Both the position numbers and the translations under genes were made by a program. From positions 372,001 through 436,000 of the forward strand of contig CAVZZN010000016.1 in the NCBI GenBank assembly GCA_963779805.1: DNA of 64,000 nucleotides. Reading direction: 5' to 3'. The notes below the pieces were generated by a model, which was given only the letters and a program-made list of their open reading frames with translations, ran no database searches and was not told the origin of the DNA. This document shows, piece by piece, positions 1 to 8,414 of the stretch (its first letter is position 1; each line of letters begins with the position of its first letter). Source of the DNA: CAIWHR01 sp963779805. GTDB taxonomy: Bacteria; Pseudomonadota; Gammaproteobacteria; Burkholderiales; Casimicrobiaceae.

Positions 1-561
1 CTCGTACGCCGCAAGCGACAGCGACCGTGCATTGAGCGGCTCGAACTCGACGCCGGGAGCGCGCTCGATGCCGGCGAATCCCCAGCGCGCGAGCTCCTGC
101 GCCCCGAGCGCGATCGCAACGGGCAGCTGCGCCCTCACTTCATCGCGCAGGCTGCCGCCGAAATCGGCGAGCTCGACCGGCTGCACGCCGATGGCGACGA
201 TCGTATCGGGCGCGCGGCCCTTGAGCTGCGCGAGTGCGAGCACGTCGTTGAAGCCCGTCTGGTGCGGCGAGAGCTTGCGCGCCCCCCACGCCGGCACCTG
301 CGCGTCGCGCAGCACGCGCAAGGTCCCCGGAGGCAGGCCGAAATCGATCGCATCGAACACGAGCACGCGTCGCGCGGCCATCACGGGATCGAGCAGATTG
401 AGACCGAGCGTGCCGCCGTCCATGAGCAGCACCGATTGCGGGAACTGGAAGCGCGCGTGCAGCATCTCCACCGCCCGCACGCCGAATCCCTCGTCGGCCC
501 AGAGCACGTTCCCGATGCCGAGCACCAGCGCTTCGATGCGTTCTTCCTTGGGGATGTGCAC
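1..561 (-). CDS. hupD: Hydrogenase maturation protease HupD/HyaD, 3' end outside window
   Basis: Endopeptidase that removes the C-terminal tail of the hydrogenase large subunit after nickel insertion. The frame is open to the window edge (187 codons seen). Near the start it reads LVLGIGNVLWADEGFGVRAV, the family signature with the nickel-binding Glu; a following LLMDGGTLG supplies the Asp and HQTGFND the His. The start chosen is GTG at 561, because an in-frame TAA lies about 40 bases upstream and no ATG intervenes; there is no clear ribosome site. It follows hupS, hupL and hupC in the same direction, as in other uptake hydrogenase operons, but an antitoxin gene and a 164-base gap separate it from hupC. 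Family assignment is secure; the exact start is not. Confidence 0.88.
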   Translation of the reverse strand, partial: MHIPKEERIEALVLGIGNVLWADEGFGVRAVEMLHARFQFPQSVLLMDGGTLGLNLLDPVMAARRVLVFDAIDFGLPPGTLRVLRDAQVPAWGARKLSPHQTGFNDVLALAQLKGRAPDTIVAIGVQPVELADFGGSLRDEVRAQLPVAIALGAQELARWGFAGIERAPGVEFEPLNARSLSLAAYE

Positions 562-684
562 GGTGTGCGGCCGGTACGCGATGCCGATCAGGAGGTGTTA
601 CGCGAGGTGTAACAGCGCGCAGGTTACGCGCGTGCACGGCGGACGTATTGCTTTAAGTCAATCCGGCAGGTCACCGCCGCCCCA

Positions 685-720
685 CCCCGTTACTCAGAGT
701 AATTACTCCGAGTAACGGGG
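685..720. repeat. 36-base near-perfect palindrome
   Basis: Two 18-base arms pair with a single mismatch; the left arm starts CCCCGTTACTC and the right arm ends GAGTAACGGGG. It starts 5 bases past the stop codon of the minus-strand antitoxin gene, so it would form a long 3'-end hairpin in that transcript. There is no T tract, so it is not a standard intrinsic terminator. Two other long palindromes in the window (14877 and 23941) also sit just after stop codons. Confidence 0.6.
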
Positions 721-724
721 GGAG

Positions 725-1075
725 CTACCTGGCCTTGCGGCGCGGCGGTCGCACGCGCTGCGCGGCCGCGCGCATGTCCCACGCGACCTGCAGGTGCATC
801 CAGAACGCGGCGTCGTTGCGGAAGTACATGGCGAGCCGCACCGCCGTGTCCGGCGTGATCGCGCGGCGCCCGTTCACGAGCTCGTTCACCCTGCGGCGCG
901 AGATGCCGAGCGCTTCCGCGAGCTCGGTCTGCGAGATGTGGAGCGGCTTCAGGAAGCGCGACTCCAGGAACTGCCCCGGATGCGGCGGGGTGCGCCCCGG
1001 CAGCGACAGGCGCGCCGGGCGTTCGGTGTCGGCGCCGTTGCCGCCCGGCGCCGACCGATCACTGCGTGTCAGCAT
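725..1075 (-). CDS. HigA-family (VapI-like) antitoxin, orphan
   Basis: A 116-residue protein whose C-terminal ~85 residues are an Xre-type helix-turn-helix of the HigA addiction-module class: LHISQTELAEALGISRRRVN, then a NGRRAIT loop and a DTAVRLAMYF helix. HigA proteins bind their own promoter and neutralise the RNase toxin HigB. No HigB is visible: the gene immediately upstream is the hydrogenase cytochrome b, which this gene overlaps by 7 bases. The first ~30 residues are Arg/Pro-rich and not typical, so the true start may lie further in. It is either an orphan regulator or the remnant of a toxin-antitoxin pair inserted in the hup operon. Confidence 0.75.
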   Translation of the reverse strand: MLTRSDRSAPGGNGADTERPARLSLPGRTPPHPGQFLESRFLKPLHISQTELAEALGISRRRVNELVNGRRAITPDTAVRLAMYFRNDAAFWMHLQVAWDMRAAAQRVRPPRRKAR

Positions 1076-1842
1076 CGCGTCAGGCCACTCGGCGCTCTTC
1101 GCTGCGCGCCGGGATGGCGGACGGCGCGCGCTCCCCGCGCGGGCGGACGCTTGAACATGCGGATGCCGTTCACCATCGTGCCGATCACGGATTCGCCGCT
1201 CATGATGTCCTCGCGGAACACCATGTACATGTGCACGACGCTGAACAGGACCAGGTACCACATCGCGAGGTGATGCCAGAAGCGCACGTTGGCGGGATCG
1301 CCCAGCACGACGAAGACCCAGCCGAAGAGCCTCATGTAGCTCGTGCCCCAGCCCCACTGCTCGGCGTAGAGCGCGAACCCGGTCACGATCGCGAAGATCG
1401 TGCCGAGCGTGAACATGAAGAACATGGCGGCCTGCGCCATCGGATTGTGCCCCGTCCAGAGCTCCGACTCCTTGCGCATGAAGAGGTAATAGCTCGCCTG
1501 GCCGAAGAGGCCCTTCCACCACGCCGCGCTCCACAACGGCGGCACGAAGATCGAGCGGGAGTGGTGATTGCCGACGATCGCCCAGTACACGCGCACGATG
1601 AACATGACCGCGAGCAGGTAGCCCGCCACCATGTGGATCATGCGGATGTAACCGAACATGAAGCTGTTGACGGCTTCCCCGCCGATCGAGGGCGGCGGGC
1701 TGCCGATCAGGTACCCGGTGCCGGCCAGCACGAACATGCACAGCATCGTCACCCAGTGCCAGAGCCGCACCGGCGCTTCGTACACGTAGAGCGGCTCGAG
1801 CGGGCCCTCGAGGACCCGTCCGGAAACACGTTCGACTCGCAT
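1069..1842 (-). CDS. hupC: Ni/Fe-hydrogenase b-type cytochrome subunit
   Basis: Membrane di-haem cytochrome b (HupC/HoxZ/HyaC) that anchors the hydrogenase dimer and passes electrons from H2 to quinone. 257 residues. The helices carry the expected histidines: VRLWHWVTM near residue 25, GYIRMIHMVAGY near 65, and WHHLAMWYLVLF with SVVHMYM near the end. The start ATG at 1842 has an AAGGAG ribosome site and lies 13 bases after hupL. The last ~25 residues, rich in Arg and Ala, are unlike the family and run into the antitoxin start, so the original 3' end may have been altered by that gene's arrival. Confidence 0.93.
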   Translation of the reverse strand: MRVERVSGRVLEGPLEPLYVYEAPVRLWHWVTMLCMFVLAGTGYLIGSPPPSIGGEAVNSFMFGYIRMIHMVAGYLLAVMFIVRVYWAIVGNHHSRSIFVPPLWSAAWWKGLFGQASYYLFMRKESELWTGHNPMAQAAMFFMFTLGTIFAIVTGFALYAEQWGWGTSYMRLFGWVFVVLGDPANVRFWHHLAMWYLVLFSVVHMYMVFREDIMSGESVIGTMVNGIRMFKRPPARGARAVRHPGAQRRAPSGLTRC

Positions 1843-1855
1843 GTTGGCTCCTTTG

Positions 1856-3649
1856 CTAGCGCACCTGCACGGAGACGATCTCGTCACCTTCCGGCGACAG
1901 CACGTGGGTCGCGCAGGCGAGGCACGGGTCGAAGCTGTGGATGGTGCGCAGGATCTCGACCGGCTGCTCGGGGTTCGCCATCGGGGTGTTCAGCAACGCC
2001 GCCTCGTACGGGCCGATCTGGCCCTTGGCATCGCGCGGTCCCGCGTTCCACGTCGTGGGCACCACGCACTGATAGGACTCGATCTTCGTGTTCTTGATCT
2101 TGACCCAGTGCGCGAGCGCCCCGCGGGGTGCTTCGACGGGCGCGACGCCCTTGCACTCCGCGGGCCAGGTCGACGGCTCCCATTTCTCGACGTTGGCCAC
2201 CGCGAGGTCGCCCGCCTTGATGTTCGCCATGAGCTGGTCGTAGAAGTAGCGCATCTTGTGCGCGGCCCACTGGCACTCGAGGCCGCGCGCCGCCGTGCGG
2301 CCGAGGGTGGAGAACAGAGCCGTGACCGGGACGTCGAGCGCCTTGAGCGCGCCGTCGACCTGCTCCTTGATCTCCTTGTTGCCGCGCGCGTAAGCGACGA
2401 GATACCGGGCAAGCGGACCGACCTCGACCGGGTTGCCCTTCCACCGCGGCGACTTCACCCACGAGTACTTGGCGCCTTCGTCCACGTTCTCGATGTTCGT
2501 GCGCGAGCCCTTGGTGTTCGGGCCGAGCACGAAGTTGGGTTCCGTGACACCGTCGAACGGATGCAGCCCGCTGTCTTCCTGGGGCTGCTTGTACCAGGAG
2601 TGCGTGACCCATTCCTGCACCTGCGCCGGGTCCTTGAGATCGACGTCGTACACCTTCGAGAGATCCCCGTTGAGGATGACGCCCGAGGGCAGCAGCATGC
2701 TGGCGTTCGAATAGTCGTTCGGCTTGTCGGGGAACTCGCCATAGGACATGACGTTCTTGCCGGCGAGACCTCCGCCCCACTTCGCCCAGTCCTTGTAGTA
2801 GCCGGCCACGGCGAGGAGGTCCGGGATGTACACCTGGTCGATGAACTCCGCGGTGCGATTGCAGATGTCGCCCACCATGTTCAGCACGGCCATGTTGATC
2901 GCACCGACCGCTCCGGTGCCGTCGACGTTCAGCGCCGCGGGCACGCCGCCGACCAGCCAGTTCGGGTGCGGGTTCTTGCCGCCGAAGATCGTCTGGATCT
3001 TCACGATCTCCTTCTGGAAGTCGAGCGCCTCGAGGTAGTGGGTGGTCGCGAGCAGGTTGACCTCGGGCGGCAGCTTGTACGCCGGATGACCCCAGTAGGC
3101 GTTGGCGAAGATGCCGAGCTGGCCGCTCTCGACGAACCTCTTCAGCCGGTTCTGCACCTCCCTGAAGTAGCCGGGGGAGGAGTTCGGCCAGGGCGAGATG
3201 CTCTGCTGGATCTCCGACACCTTCTTCGGATCGGCCTTGAGCGCGCTCACCACGTCCACCCAGTCGAGCGCGTGCAGGTGATAGAAGTGCACGAGGTGAT
3301 CCTGCGCGTACAGCGTGGAGTGCATCAGGTTGCGGATCGTGTTCGCGTTCTTCGGGATCTTGATCCCGAGCGCGTCCTCGACCGAGCGCACCGACGCGAG
3401 CGCGTGCACGCCCGTGCACACGCCGCAGATCCGCTCGACGAACGCCCACGCGTCGCGCGGGTCGCGGCCCTTGAGGATCACCTCGAGGCCGCGCCACATC
3501 GTGCCGGTGGAGACCGCATTGCGGATCACGTTGTCCTTGTCGACGTTCACCTCGATGCGCAGGTGACCCTCGATGCGCGTGATGGGATCGACAACGATGC
3601 GCTTGCCGCTGTTGTCGAGGGTAAAGCCTTGGGTTTGGATGGTCGCCAT
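1856..3649 (-). CDS. hupL: Uptake [NiFe] hydrogenase large subunit
   Basis: Catalytic subunit oxidising H2 at a NiFe(CN)2CO centre. 597 residues, normal for the membrane-bound class. The proximal nickel-binding motif is RICGVCTGVH (Cys75, Cys78) and the distal one DPCLACATH (Cys576, Cys579). The protein ends 15 residues after that His, the expected pro-peptide removed by HupD. The start ATG at 3649 is two bases after the hupS stop and overlaps a GAGG ribosome site in that junction, so translation is probably coupled. It is exported as a folded complex on the Tat signal of HupS. No defects were seen. Confidence 0.97.
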   Translation of the reverse strand: MATIQTQGFTLDNSGKRIVVDPITRIEGHLRIEVNVDKDNVIRNAVSTGTMWRGLEVILKGRDPRDAWAFVERICGVCTGVHALASVRSVEDALGIKIPKNANTIRNLMHSTLYAQDHLVHFYHLHALDWVDVVSALKADPKKVSEIQQSISPWPNSSPGYFREVQNRLKRFVESGQLGIFANAYWGHPAYKLPPEVNLLATTHYLEALDFQKEIVKIQTIFGGKNPHPNWLVGGVPAALNVDGTGAVGAINMAVLNMVGDICNRTAEFIDQVYIPDLLAVAGYYKDWAKWGGGLAGKNVMSYGEFPDKPNDYSNASMLLPSGVILNGDLSKVYDVDLKDPAQVQEWVTHSWYKQPQEDSGLHPFDGVTEPNFVLGPNTKGSRTNIENVDEGAKYSWVKSPRWKGNPVEVGPLARYLVAYARGNKEIKEQVDGALKALDVPVTALFSTLGRTAARGLECQWAAHKMRYFYDQLMANIKAGDLAVANVEKWEPSTWPAECKGVAPVEAPRGALAHWVKIKNTKIESYQCVVPTTWNAGPRDAKGQIGPYEAALLNTPMANPEQPVEILRTIHSFDPCLACATHVLSPEGDEIVSVQVR

Positions 3650-3651
3650 GA

Positions 3652-4752
3652 TTACCTCTCGACGTCGCTCACCTGGTCGTTGCGGCCCTTGCTGCGCGCC
3701 TGCTTGATCGCGCTCACCGCGGCGTGCGCGGCGATCGCGACACCTGCCGCGGCCAGCGCCGTGACGCCGATCCTGTCGGCCGTGCCTTCGGCGCCGGCGA
3801 TGCCCGGGATCTTGACCGTGGTGAGGTGGTCGTAGAACGAGCCGCGATCCCAGAAGTCGGCTTCGGAGCAGCCGATGCAGCCGTGGCCGGACTGGATCGG
3901 GAACGAGGTGCCCTCGTTCCAGCGCGTGGACGAGCACGCGTTGTAGGTGGTCGGACCCTTGCAGCCCATCTTGTACAGGCAGTAGCCCTGCCGCGCGCCG
4001 GCGTCGTCGAAGTGCTCGACGAACTGGCCGGCGTCGAAGTGCGGCCGGCGATAGCACTTGTCGTGCACGCGCTGGCTGTAGAACATCTTCGGCCGGCCCT
4101 GCGCGTCCATCTCGGGCAGGCGATCGAACGTCAGGATGTAGGTCACGACGCCCGTCATCACCTCGGCGATGGGCGGACAGCCCGGGACCTTGATCACCGG
4201 CTTGTCGGTGATCACCTGGTGCACGGGCGTCGCGCGCGTCGGATTGGGCTTCGCCGCCTGCACGCAGCCCCACGACGCGCAGGAGCCCCACGATATGACG
4301 GCTTTGGCATCCTTTGCGGCGTGGCGCAGCTTCTCGACGAACGGCTTGCCACCGGGGATGCAGTAGATCCCGTCGTCGGCGAGCGGCGGATTGCCCTCGC
4401 ATGCGAGGATGTAGTTGCCCTTGTACTTCTGGATCGTCTGCTCGAGCGCGGCTTCGGCCTGGTGGCCGGCCGCGGCCATGATCGTGTCGTCGTAATCGAG
4501 CGACAGCATCGAGAGGACGACGTCCTTGGCGAGCGGATGCGCCGAGCGGATGAAGGACTCGGTGCAGCAGGTGCACTCGAGGCCGTGCAGCCAGATCACG
4601 GGCGTGCGCGGCTTGGTCTGCATGGCCTGCGCGATCTGCTGCGCGCCGGCATCGCCCAGGCCGAGCGATGCGGCGGTCAGGCTGCAGAACTTGAGAAAGC
4701 TTCGCCGCGAGATGCCCTGCCGGCGCATCGAGTCGTAAAAGGTATCGAACAT
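3652..4752 (-). CDS. hupS: Uptake [NiFe] hydrogenase small subunit, oxygen-tolerant type
   Basis: Iron-sulfur subunit wiring the active site to the cytochrome b. 366 residues starting at ATG 4752, preceded by GGAGG; a longer in-frame start exists upstream but would bury the Tat signal RRSFLK (residues 16-21). The cysteines around the proximal cluster follow the six-Cys pattern of oxygen-tolerant enzymes: LECTCCTES (Cys60, 62, 63), GSCASWGC and PGCPP. The first of these and GSCASWGC include the two supernumerary Cys that form the [4Fe-3S] cluster in the Cupriavidus HoxK and E. coli Hyd-1 proteins. A C-terminal hydrophobic helix (VTALAAAGVAIAAHA) provides the membrane anchor. Assignment to group 1d is by motif comparison. 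Confidence 0.96.
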   Translation of the reverse strand: MFDTFYDSMRRQGISRRSFLKFCSLTAASLGLGDAGAQQIAQAMQTKPRTPVIWLHGLECTCCTESFIRSAHPLAKDVVLSMLSLDYDDTIMAAAGHQAEAALEQTIQKYKGNYILACEGNPPLADDGIYCIPGGKPFVEKLRHAAKDAKAVISWGSCASWGCVQAAKPNPTRATPVHQVITDKPVIKVPGCPPIAEVMTGVVTYILTFDRLPEMDAQGRPKMFYSQRVHDKCYRRPHFDAGQFVEHFDDAGARQGYCLYKMGCKGPTTYNACSSTRWNEGTSFPIQSGHGCIGCSEADFWDRGSFYDHLTTVKIPGIAGAEGTADRIGVTALAAAGVAIAAHAAVSAIKQARSKGRNDQVSDVER

Positions 4753-5216
4753 TTCGCTGCCTCCACTTCCGAGGTTTCGCCCGTCCGCTGCGCGCTGCGC
4801 AATGCGACGGCCCGTACGCAACACGCTCATTAGGAACCTGCGAATTTGGCCCGCCGTTGACATGTATCAACGTGTCTGCCTCGACGGCGGGCGGCGCAGC
4901 CGGAACACGCGTTTCGGGGTTCGAAGCGCAGCGAAGGTGTAACGGCAGCCGTTACACCCCGCATGCCTTCGCCGCGCCGCGGGCAAGCCCGCGCGTCCGG
5001 AACGATCGCCGGATCGATCGGGCCATCTCGCGCCGAACGACGACGTTTCGTCCCGTCCGGCGGCTCGGGGGATGCGCAGCCGCTGACGTATGTCAACGTG
5101 GCCGCGCGGCGGGCCGGGCAGACTCAGCAGCGTGTGGAGGTCGTCTCGGCGCGCGAGAGTCGACCCACCTGTCGGCGCCCGCGAGCCGGCATCGCTTTCG
5201 GTAGCGCGGCACGACC
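4753..5216. promoter_or_regulatory. Divergent control region between hupS and the V-ATPase operon
   Basis: No gene is seen in these 464 bases. On the minus strand a GG-N10-GC pattern (GGCCGTCGCATTGC, 4799-4812) resembles a sigma-54 -24/-12 promoter about 45 bases before the hupS ATG. Upstream is an imperfect palindrome GTTGACATGTATCAAC (4856-4871), echoed at 5084-5096 as TGACGTATGTCAA. A perfect 23-base palindrome lies at 4937-4959: GGTGTAACGGC, one A, then the reverse complement. Membrane-bound hydrogenase operons in Cupriavidus use sigma-54 with the regulator HoxA, which would fit. The assignments are pattern-based and unproven, and no regulator gene lies in the window. Confidence 0.45.
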
Positions 5217-5559
5217 ATGCCCATCGCCCAATCGCTCACGCCCCACAACGCGGTCGACGCGGCGATCACCCGCGTGCTGCAGGCCGAGTCCGCCGCCGCC
5301 GCTGCGGTCGCGGCGGCCGAGCAGGAGGCCGCCGCGCTGACCGAAGCCACGCGCGCCGCCCTGCGCGCCCTCGACGAGCGCACGGAACGGCGCATCCGCG
5401 CGGTTCGCGCTCGCTTCGAGGAAGCGCACGGCCGCACGGGTCGCAGCGCTCGATGCGCAGACGGCGGCGAGCGCCGACGTCGTGCTCGGCCCCGCCGATC
5501 TCGAGGCCGTCGAGGCGGCGGTGCAGGCGCTCGCGAGCAGCCTCACGTCACCGCCATGA
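5217..5559 (+). CDS. V-type ATPase peripheral-stalk subunit (G/H-like), frame break
   Basis: First gene of the V/A-ATPase operon, about 114 residues and Ala/Glu/Arg-rich, predicted as one long helix of the coiled-coil stalk that holds the catalytic head. It reads MPIAQSLTPHNAVDAAITRV through ARFEEA (to ~5420). The continuation KRTAARVAALDAQTAASADV up to LASSLTSPP and a TGA lies in another frame, so one indel is present near 5420. The stop overlaps the next start as ATGA. Identity rests on composition and position; the similarity to NtpG/AhaH-type subunits is general, not specific. Confidence 0.5.
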
Positions 5560-6408
5560 CGCGCCGATGCGGCAGCCTCGAGTATGCGCAGGCGCGCATC
5601 GGCGCGCGTCACGGTGAACGGGCGGACGAGGCGCTGTGGCGGCGCGTGGAGCACGTGCGCGAGTTCGCGGGCCTGCTCGAGTTGCTGCGCGCGACAAGCC
5701 TCGGGCGCTGGACGCGCGGCATCCTGGCGTCGAGCGATGCTCACGCGATCGAAGGCCTGCTGCGCGGCCGCTGGCGCGAAGAAGCTGCCGCCGTCACGGA
5801 CTGGATGCCCGAGCCATGGCAGCCCGCGTTGCGCTGGTTCGCGACCTGGCCGGACCTCGCGATCGTCGCGCACAGCGCGAGCGGCGGCACCCGATGGCCC
5901 TGGCTCGCGAGCGATCCCGTGTATCGCGAGCTCGATGCAGCGCGCGCGTCGCACACGCCGGAGCAGCGCGGGACGCTCGCGCTGCTCGACGCGCAGCGCT
6001 CGCTCGCGACGCACCAGGACGCCGTGCGCGCGTGGTGCCGCGAGTGGCACCGGCGCATGCCCGGCGGCAGCCTTCGCGATCCGTGCCTGCGCGCGCTGTC
6101 GGCCGCGTTGACGCGCGAGCACGCGGTATCCGCTCGCCGGCGACGCGGCCGGAAGCGCGTTGCGGCGCCGCGCGCTGCGGGACCGGCTGCGTACGCTGTT
6201 CCGCGCGGCAACCCTGAGTCCGGCGCTCGCGTTCGTCCATCTCGCACTCGAAGCGCTCGAGATCGAGCGCCTGCGCGGCGAGCTGGTGTGGCGGGTGACG
6301 TTCCCCGCCGCCGATCGCGGCCTGAACATGAAACGTCCCCCCGAACTCGCTCCGCTCGCTCCCCCCAAGGGGGCCTGTCAGTGGCTTCGGGCGGCCGGGC
6401 GCCACTGA
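5556..6408 (+). CDS. V-type ATPase subunit C-like protein, frame break
   Basis: About 280 residues beginning MTRRCGSLEYAQARIGARHG, which recalls the Y-x-x-A-R start of the AC39/subunit C family that links the rotor to the membrane ring. The reading frame breaks near 6120 and continues as TRYPLAGDAAGSALRRRALR through LSPALAFVHLALEALEIERL in another frame. It then runs into a tandem 82-base repeat, which supplies its last ~30 residues and its stop. The natural C-terminus is therefore probably near RVTFPAADRG (~6320). Assigned to subunit C by operon position and weak similarity; it may be a lineage-specific accessory subunit. Confidence 0.5.
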
Positions 6409-6491
6409 CATGAAACGTCCCCCCGAACTCGCTCCGCTCGCTCCCCCCAAGGGGGCCTGTCAGTGGCTCGGGGCGGCCCTTCCCCACTGAC
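6328..6491 (+). repeat. Two tandem 82-base repeats ending at the subunit I start codon
   Basis: Units 6328-6409 and 6410-6491 each begin ATGAAACGTCCCCCCGAACT, contain CTCCCCCCAAGGGGG, and end in a hairpin whose arms are GTCAGTGG and CCACTGAC. The bases right after the second unit, ATGCTGCGTCCCC, are the start of the subunit I gene and resemble a third unit start. The element separates two ATPase genes whose neighbours overlap by four bases. A related C-run/G-run motif lies at 13032-13050 before subunit D. Confidence 0.9.
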
Positions 6492-8414
6492 ATGCTGCGT
6501 CCCCAGCCCGCCCGCTGGTTCGAGATCCTCGCCGCGCGCGACGACGCAACGCTCGCGCTCGAGGCGCTCGCCGCGACCCATGCCGTGGAGCTCGAGACCC
6601 GAACCGGTTGCAGCGCACCCGCGCCCCTCGAGCCCGCGCTGCAGCCGCTGCTTGCGGAATACGGCGAGCTCGCAGCCCGCTATCGCGCGTACTGGCCGCA
6701 AACGCGCCATCGCTGCTCCGCCTTCCCGGAGGCACCGGTGGCGACGATGCAACGCAGCCTCGCCTGCATCCGCGCCTGGGCGCCGGCCGCGGAGCCGATC
6801 ATCCTGCGGCTGCAGGCCGTCGAAGCCGAGCGCTACGAGCTCCTGGTGTGGCAACGCGTGCTCGCCGCGCTCGCGGGCAGCGCGCTCGATTTCACGCAGC
6901 TCGGCCAGCCGGGCCCGGTGATGCACAAGCGCCTGCTCGTGTTCCCGGCCGATGCGCAGCCGGAATTGCCGCCCGGCGCGCTCGTGCGACGCTTCGACGC
7001 CGAAGGCGACGTCGCGGGGCTCGTGGTCGGCAGCGACGACGCATTGCGCAATCTCGAGCAGCAGGCCGCGGCCACGCGCGGGCGCGCCTACGATGCGCCC
7101 GGCTGGCTCGAGCCGACGGCCGCCGCCAGCCTCGCCTACGTCGAGCCGCGCCTGCATGCGCTGGAACGCGAGGAAGCCTCGTTGCGTGCGGCGCTCGAAT
7201 CGCTGCACGAGCAGCACGAGCTGCATCGGGCGCTCGGCGACGCGAGCCGGCTGCAGTGGGTGACGGAGAACGTGCGGGCGCTCGAGCGCAGCGAGCTCTT
7301 CTGCCGCATCACCGGCTGGACGAGCGACATGAGCGGACATCGTCTCGCGAAGGCCATCGACGGCAGCGGCGCCCGCGCGTTGCTGCACTTCCCGCCCACG
7401 CCGCAAGGCGCGCGCGCCCCGCTGCTGCTCGAGAATCCGTGGTGGGCACGACCGTTCGAGATCTTCGCGCGCGCTCTCGGCATGCCCTCGCGCGACGAGG
7501 CCGATCCCAGCGCCTTGCTCGCGCTCGCCGTGCCGCTGATGTTCGGCTACATGTTCGGCGACGTCGGTCAGGGCCTCGTCATCGCCGCGGTGGGCTTCCT
7601 GCTGCGCGAGCGCTTCGAGGTCGCTCGCCTGCTCGTGGCCGGCGGTCTGGCGGCGGCGATCTTCGGCGTCCTGTTCGGCAGCGTGTTCAGCCTGCACGCC
7701 CTGCAGCCGCTCTGGGTGGCGCCGCTCGATGCGCCGCTCGCGGTACTGATCGCGCCGCTGGCGGGCGGCGCCGTGCTGCTCCTGCTGGGGCTGCTGCTCG
7801 ACGCGGTGGAGGCGCACTGGCGCGGCGAGCTCCTGCGCTGGCTCACCACGGATGCGGGCTTCCTCGTCGCGTACGTCGCCATTCTCGCGATACCGTTCGC
7901 GCCCGGCGCATGGGCGGTTGCCCTCGCGGGCGCAGTGCTGTTCTGCGCCGGCCATGCGGTGCACGCGCAGCGCGCCGCCGCGGGACTCACCGCGATCGCG
8001 GAGCTCGCCGAGCGTCTCGTGCAACTGCTGATCAACACGCTGTCGTTCGCGCGCGTGGGCGCCTTCGCCCTGGCGCATGCGGGGCTGTCGTCGGCGATCG
8101 TCGCGCTCATGGCAGCGAGCGACAGCATCGCCCTGAAGGGCGCGGTGCTCGTCATCGGCAACGTCGTGATCCTGGTGCTCGAGACGATGGTCGTCTCGAT
8201 CCAGACGACGCGCCTCGTGCTGTTCGAGTTCTTCACGCGGTTCCTGAAAGCGGAAGGCCGCGTGTTTCGTCCCCTGCCGCCACCGCCGTCCACGGCAGCT
8301 CGCGTGTCCGGCGCGAGCGACACCGCATCCACCTCGGCCGCGCCCGATCGCGCGCGCCCTGCCGGCCTCGCCTTGGGCCCCGGCACGCCCTCACTACCCA
8401 GGAGATCTGAATGA
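6492..8414 (+). CDS. ntpI: V-type ATP synthase subunit I
   Basis: Membrane stator subunit (a-subunit homologue) that forms the ion half-channels facing the K ring. 640 residues: a soluble N-terminal half of about 330 residues with coiled-coil stretches, then about seven hydrophobic segments starting at ALLALAVPLMFGYMFGDVGQ, a family hallmark. The essential Arg region is probably SFARVGAFALAHAGLSSAIV near residue 520. The C-terminus ends with a hydrophilic Pro/Ser/Ala tail. The stop overlaps the next start as ATGA. The start codon directly follows the 82-base tandem repeat and has no clear ribosome site of its own, since that repeat displaced the normal junction. Confidence 0.92.
   Translation: MLRPQPARWFEILAARDDATLALEALAATHAVELETRTGCSAPAPLEPALQPLLAEYGELAARYRAYWPQTRHRCSAFPEAPVATMQRSLACIRAWAPAAEPIILRLQAVEAERYELLVWQRVLAALAGSALDFTQLGQPGPVMHKRLLVFPADAQPELPPGALVRRFDAEGDVAGLVVGSDDALRNLEQQAAATRGRAYDAPGWLEPTAAASLAYVEPRLHALEREEASLRAALESLHEQHELHRALGDASRLQWVTENVRALERSELFCRITGWTSDMSGHRLAKAIDGSGARALLHFPPTPQGARAPLLLENPWWARPFEIFARALGMPSRDEADPSALLALAVPLMFGYMFGDVGQGLVIAAVGFLLRERFEVARLLVAGGLAAAIFGVLFGSVFSLHALQPLWVAPLDAPLAVLIAPLAGGAVLLLLGLLLDAVEAHWRGELLRWLTTDAGFLVAYVAILAIPFAPGAWAVALAGAVLFCAGHAVHAQRAAAGLTAIAELAERLVQLLINTLSFARVGAFALAHAGLSSAIVALMAASDSIALKGAVLVIGNVVILVLETMVVSIQTTRLVLFEFFTRFLKAEGRVFRPLPPPPSTAARVSGASDTASTSAAPDRARPAGLALGPGTPSLPRRSE

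Noticed and set aside
1841..3835. A 664-codon plus-strand frame
   Set aside because: Antisense to hupL, which carries complete nickel-binding motifs; no domain seen in the shadow frame.
4856..4871. HupR/HoxA-type TTG-N5-CAA site
   Set aside because: The spacing seen is TTG-N8-CAA, so it does not match the published HupR spacing; recorded only as an operator-like palindrome.
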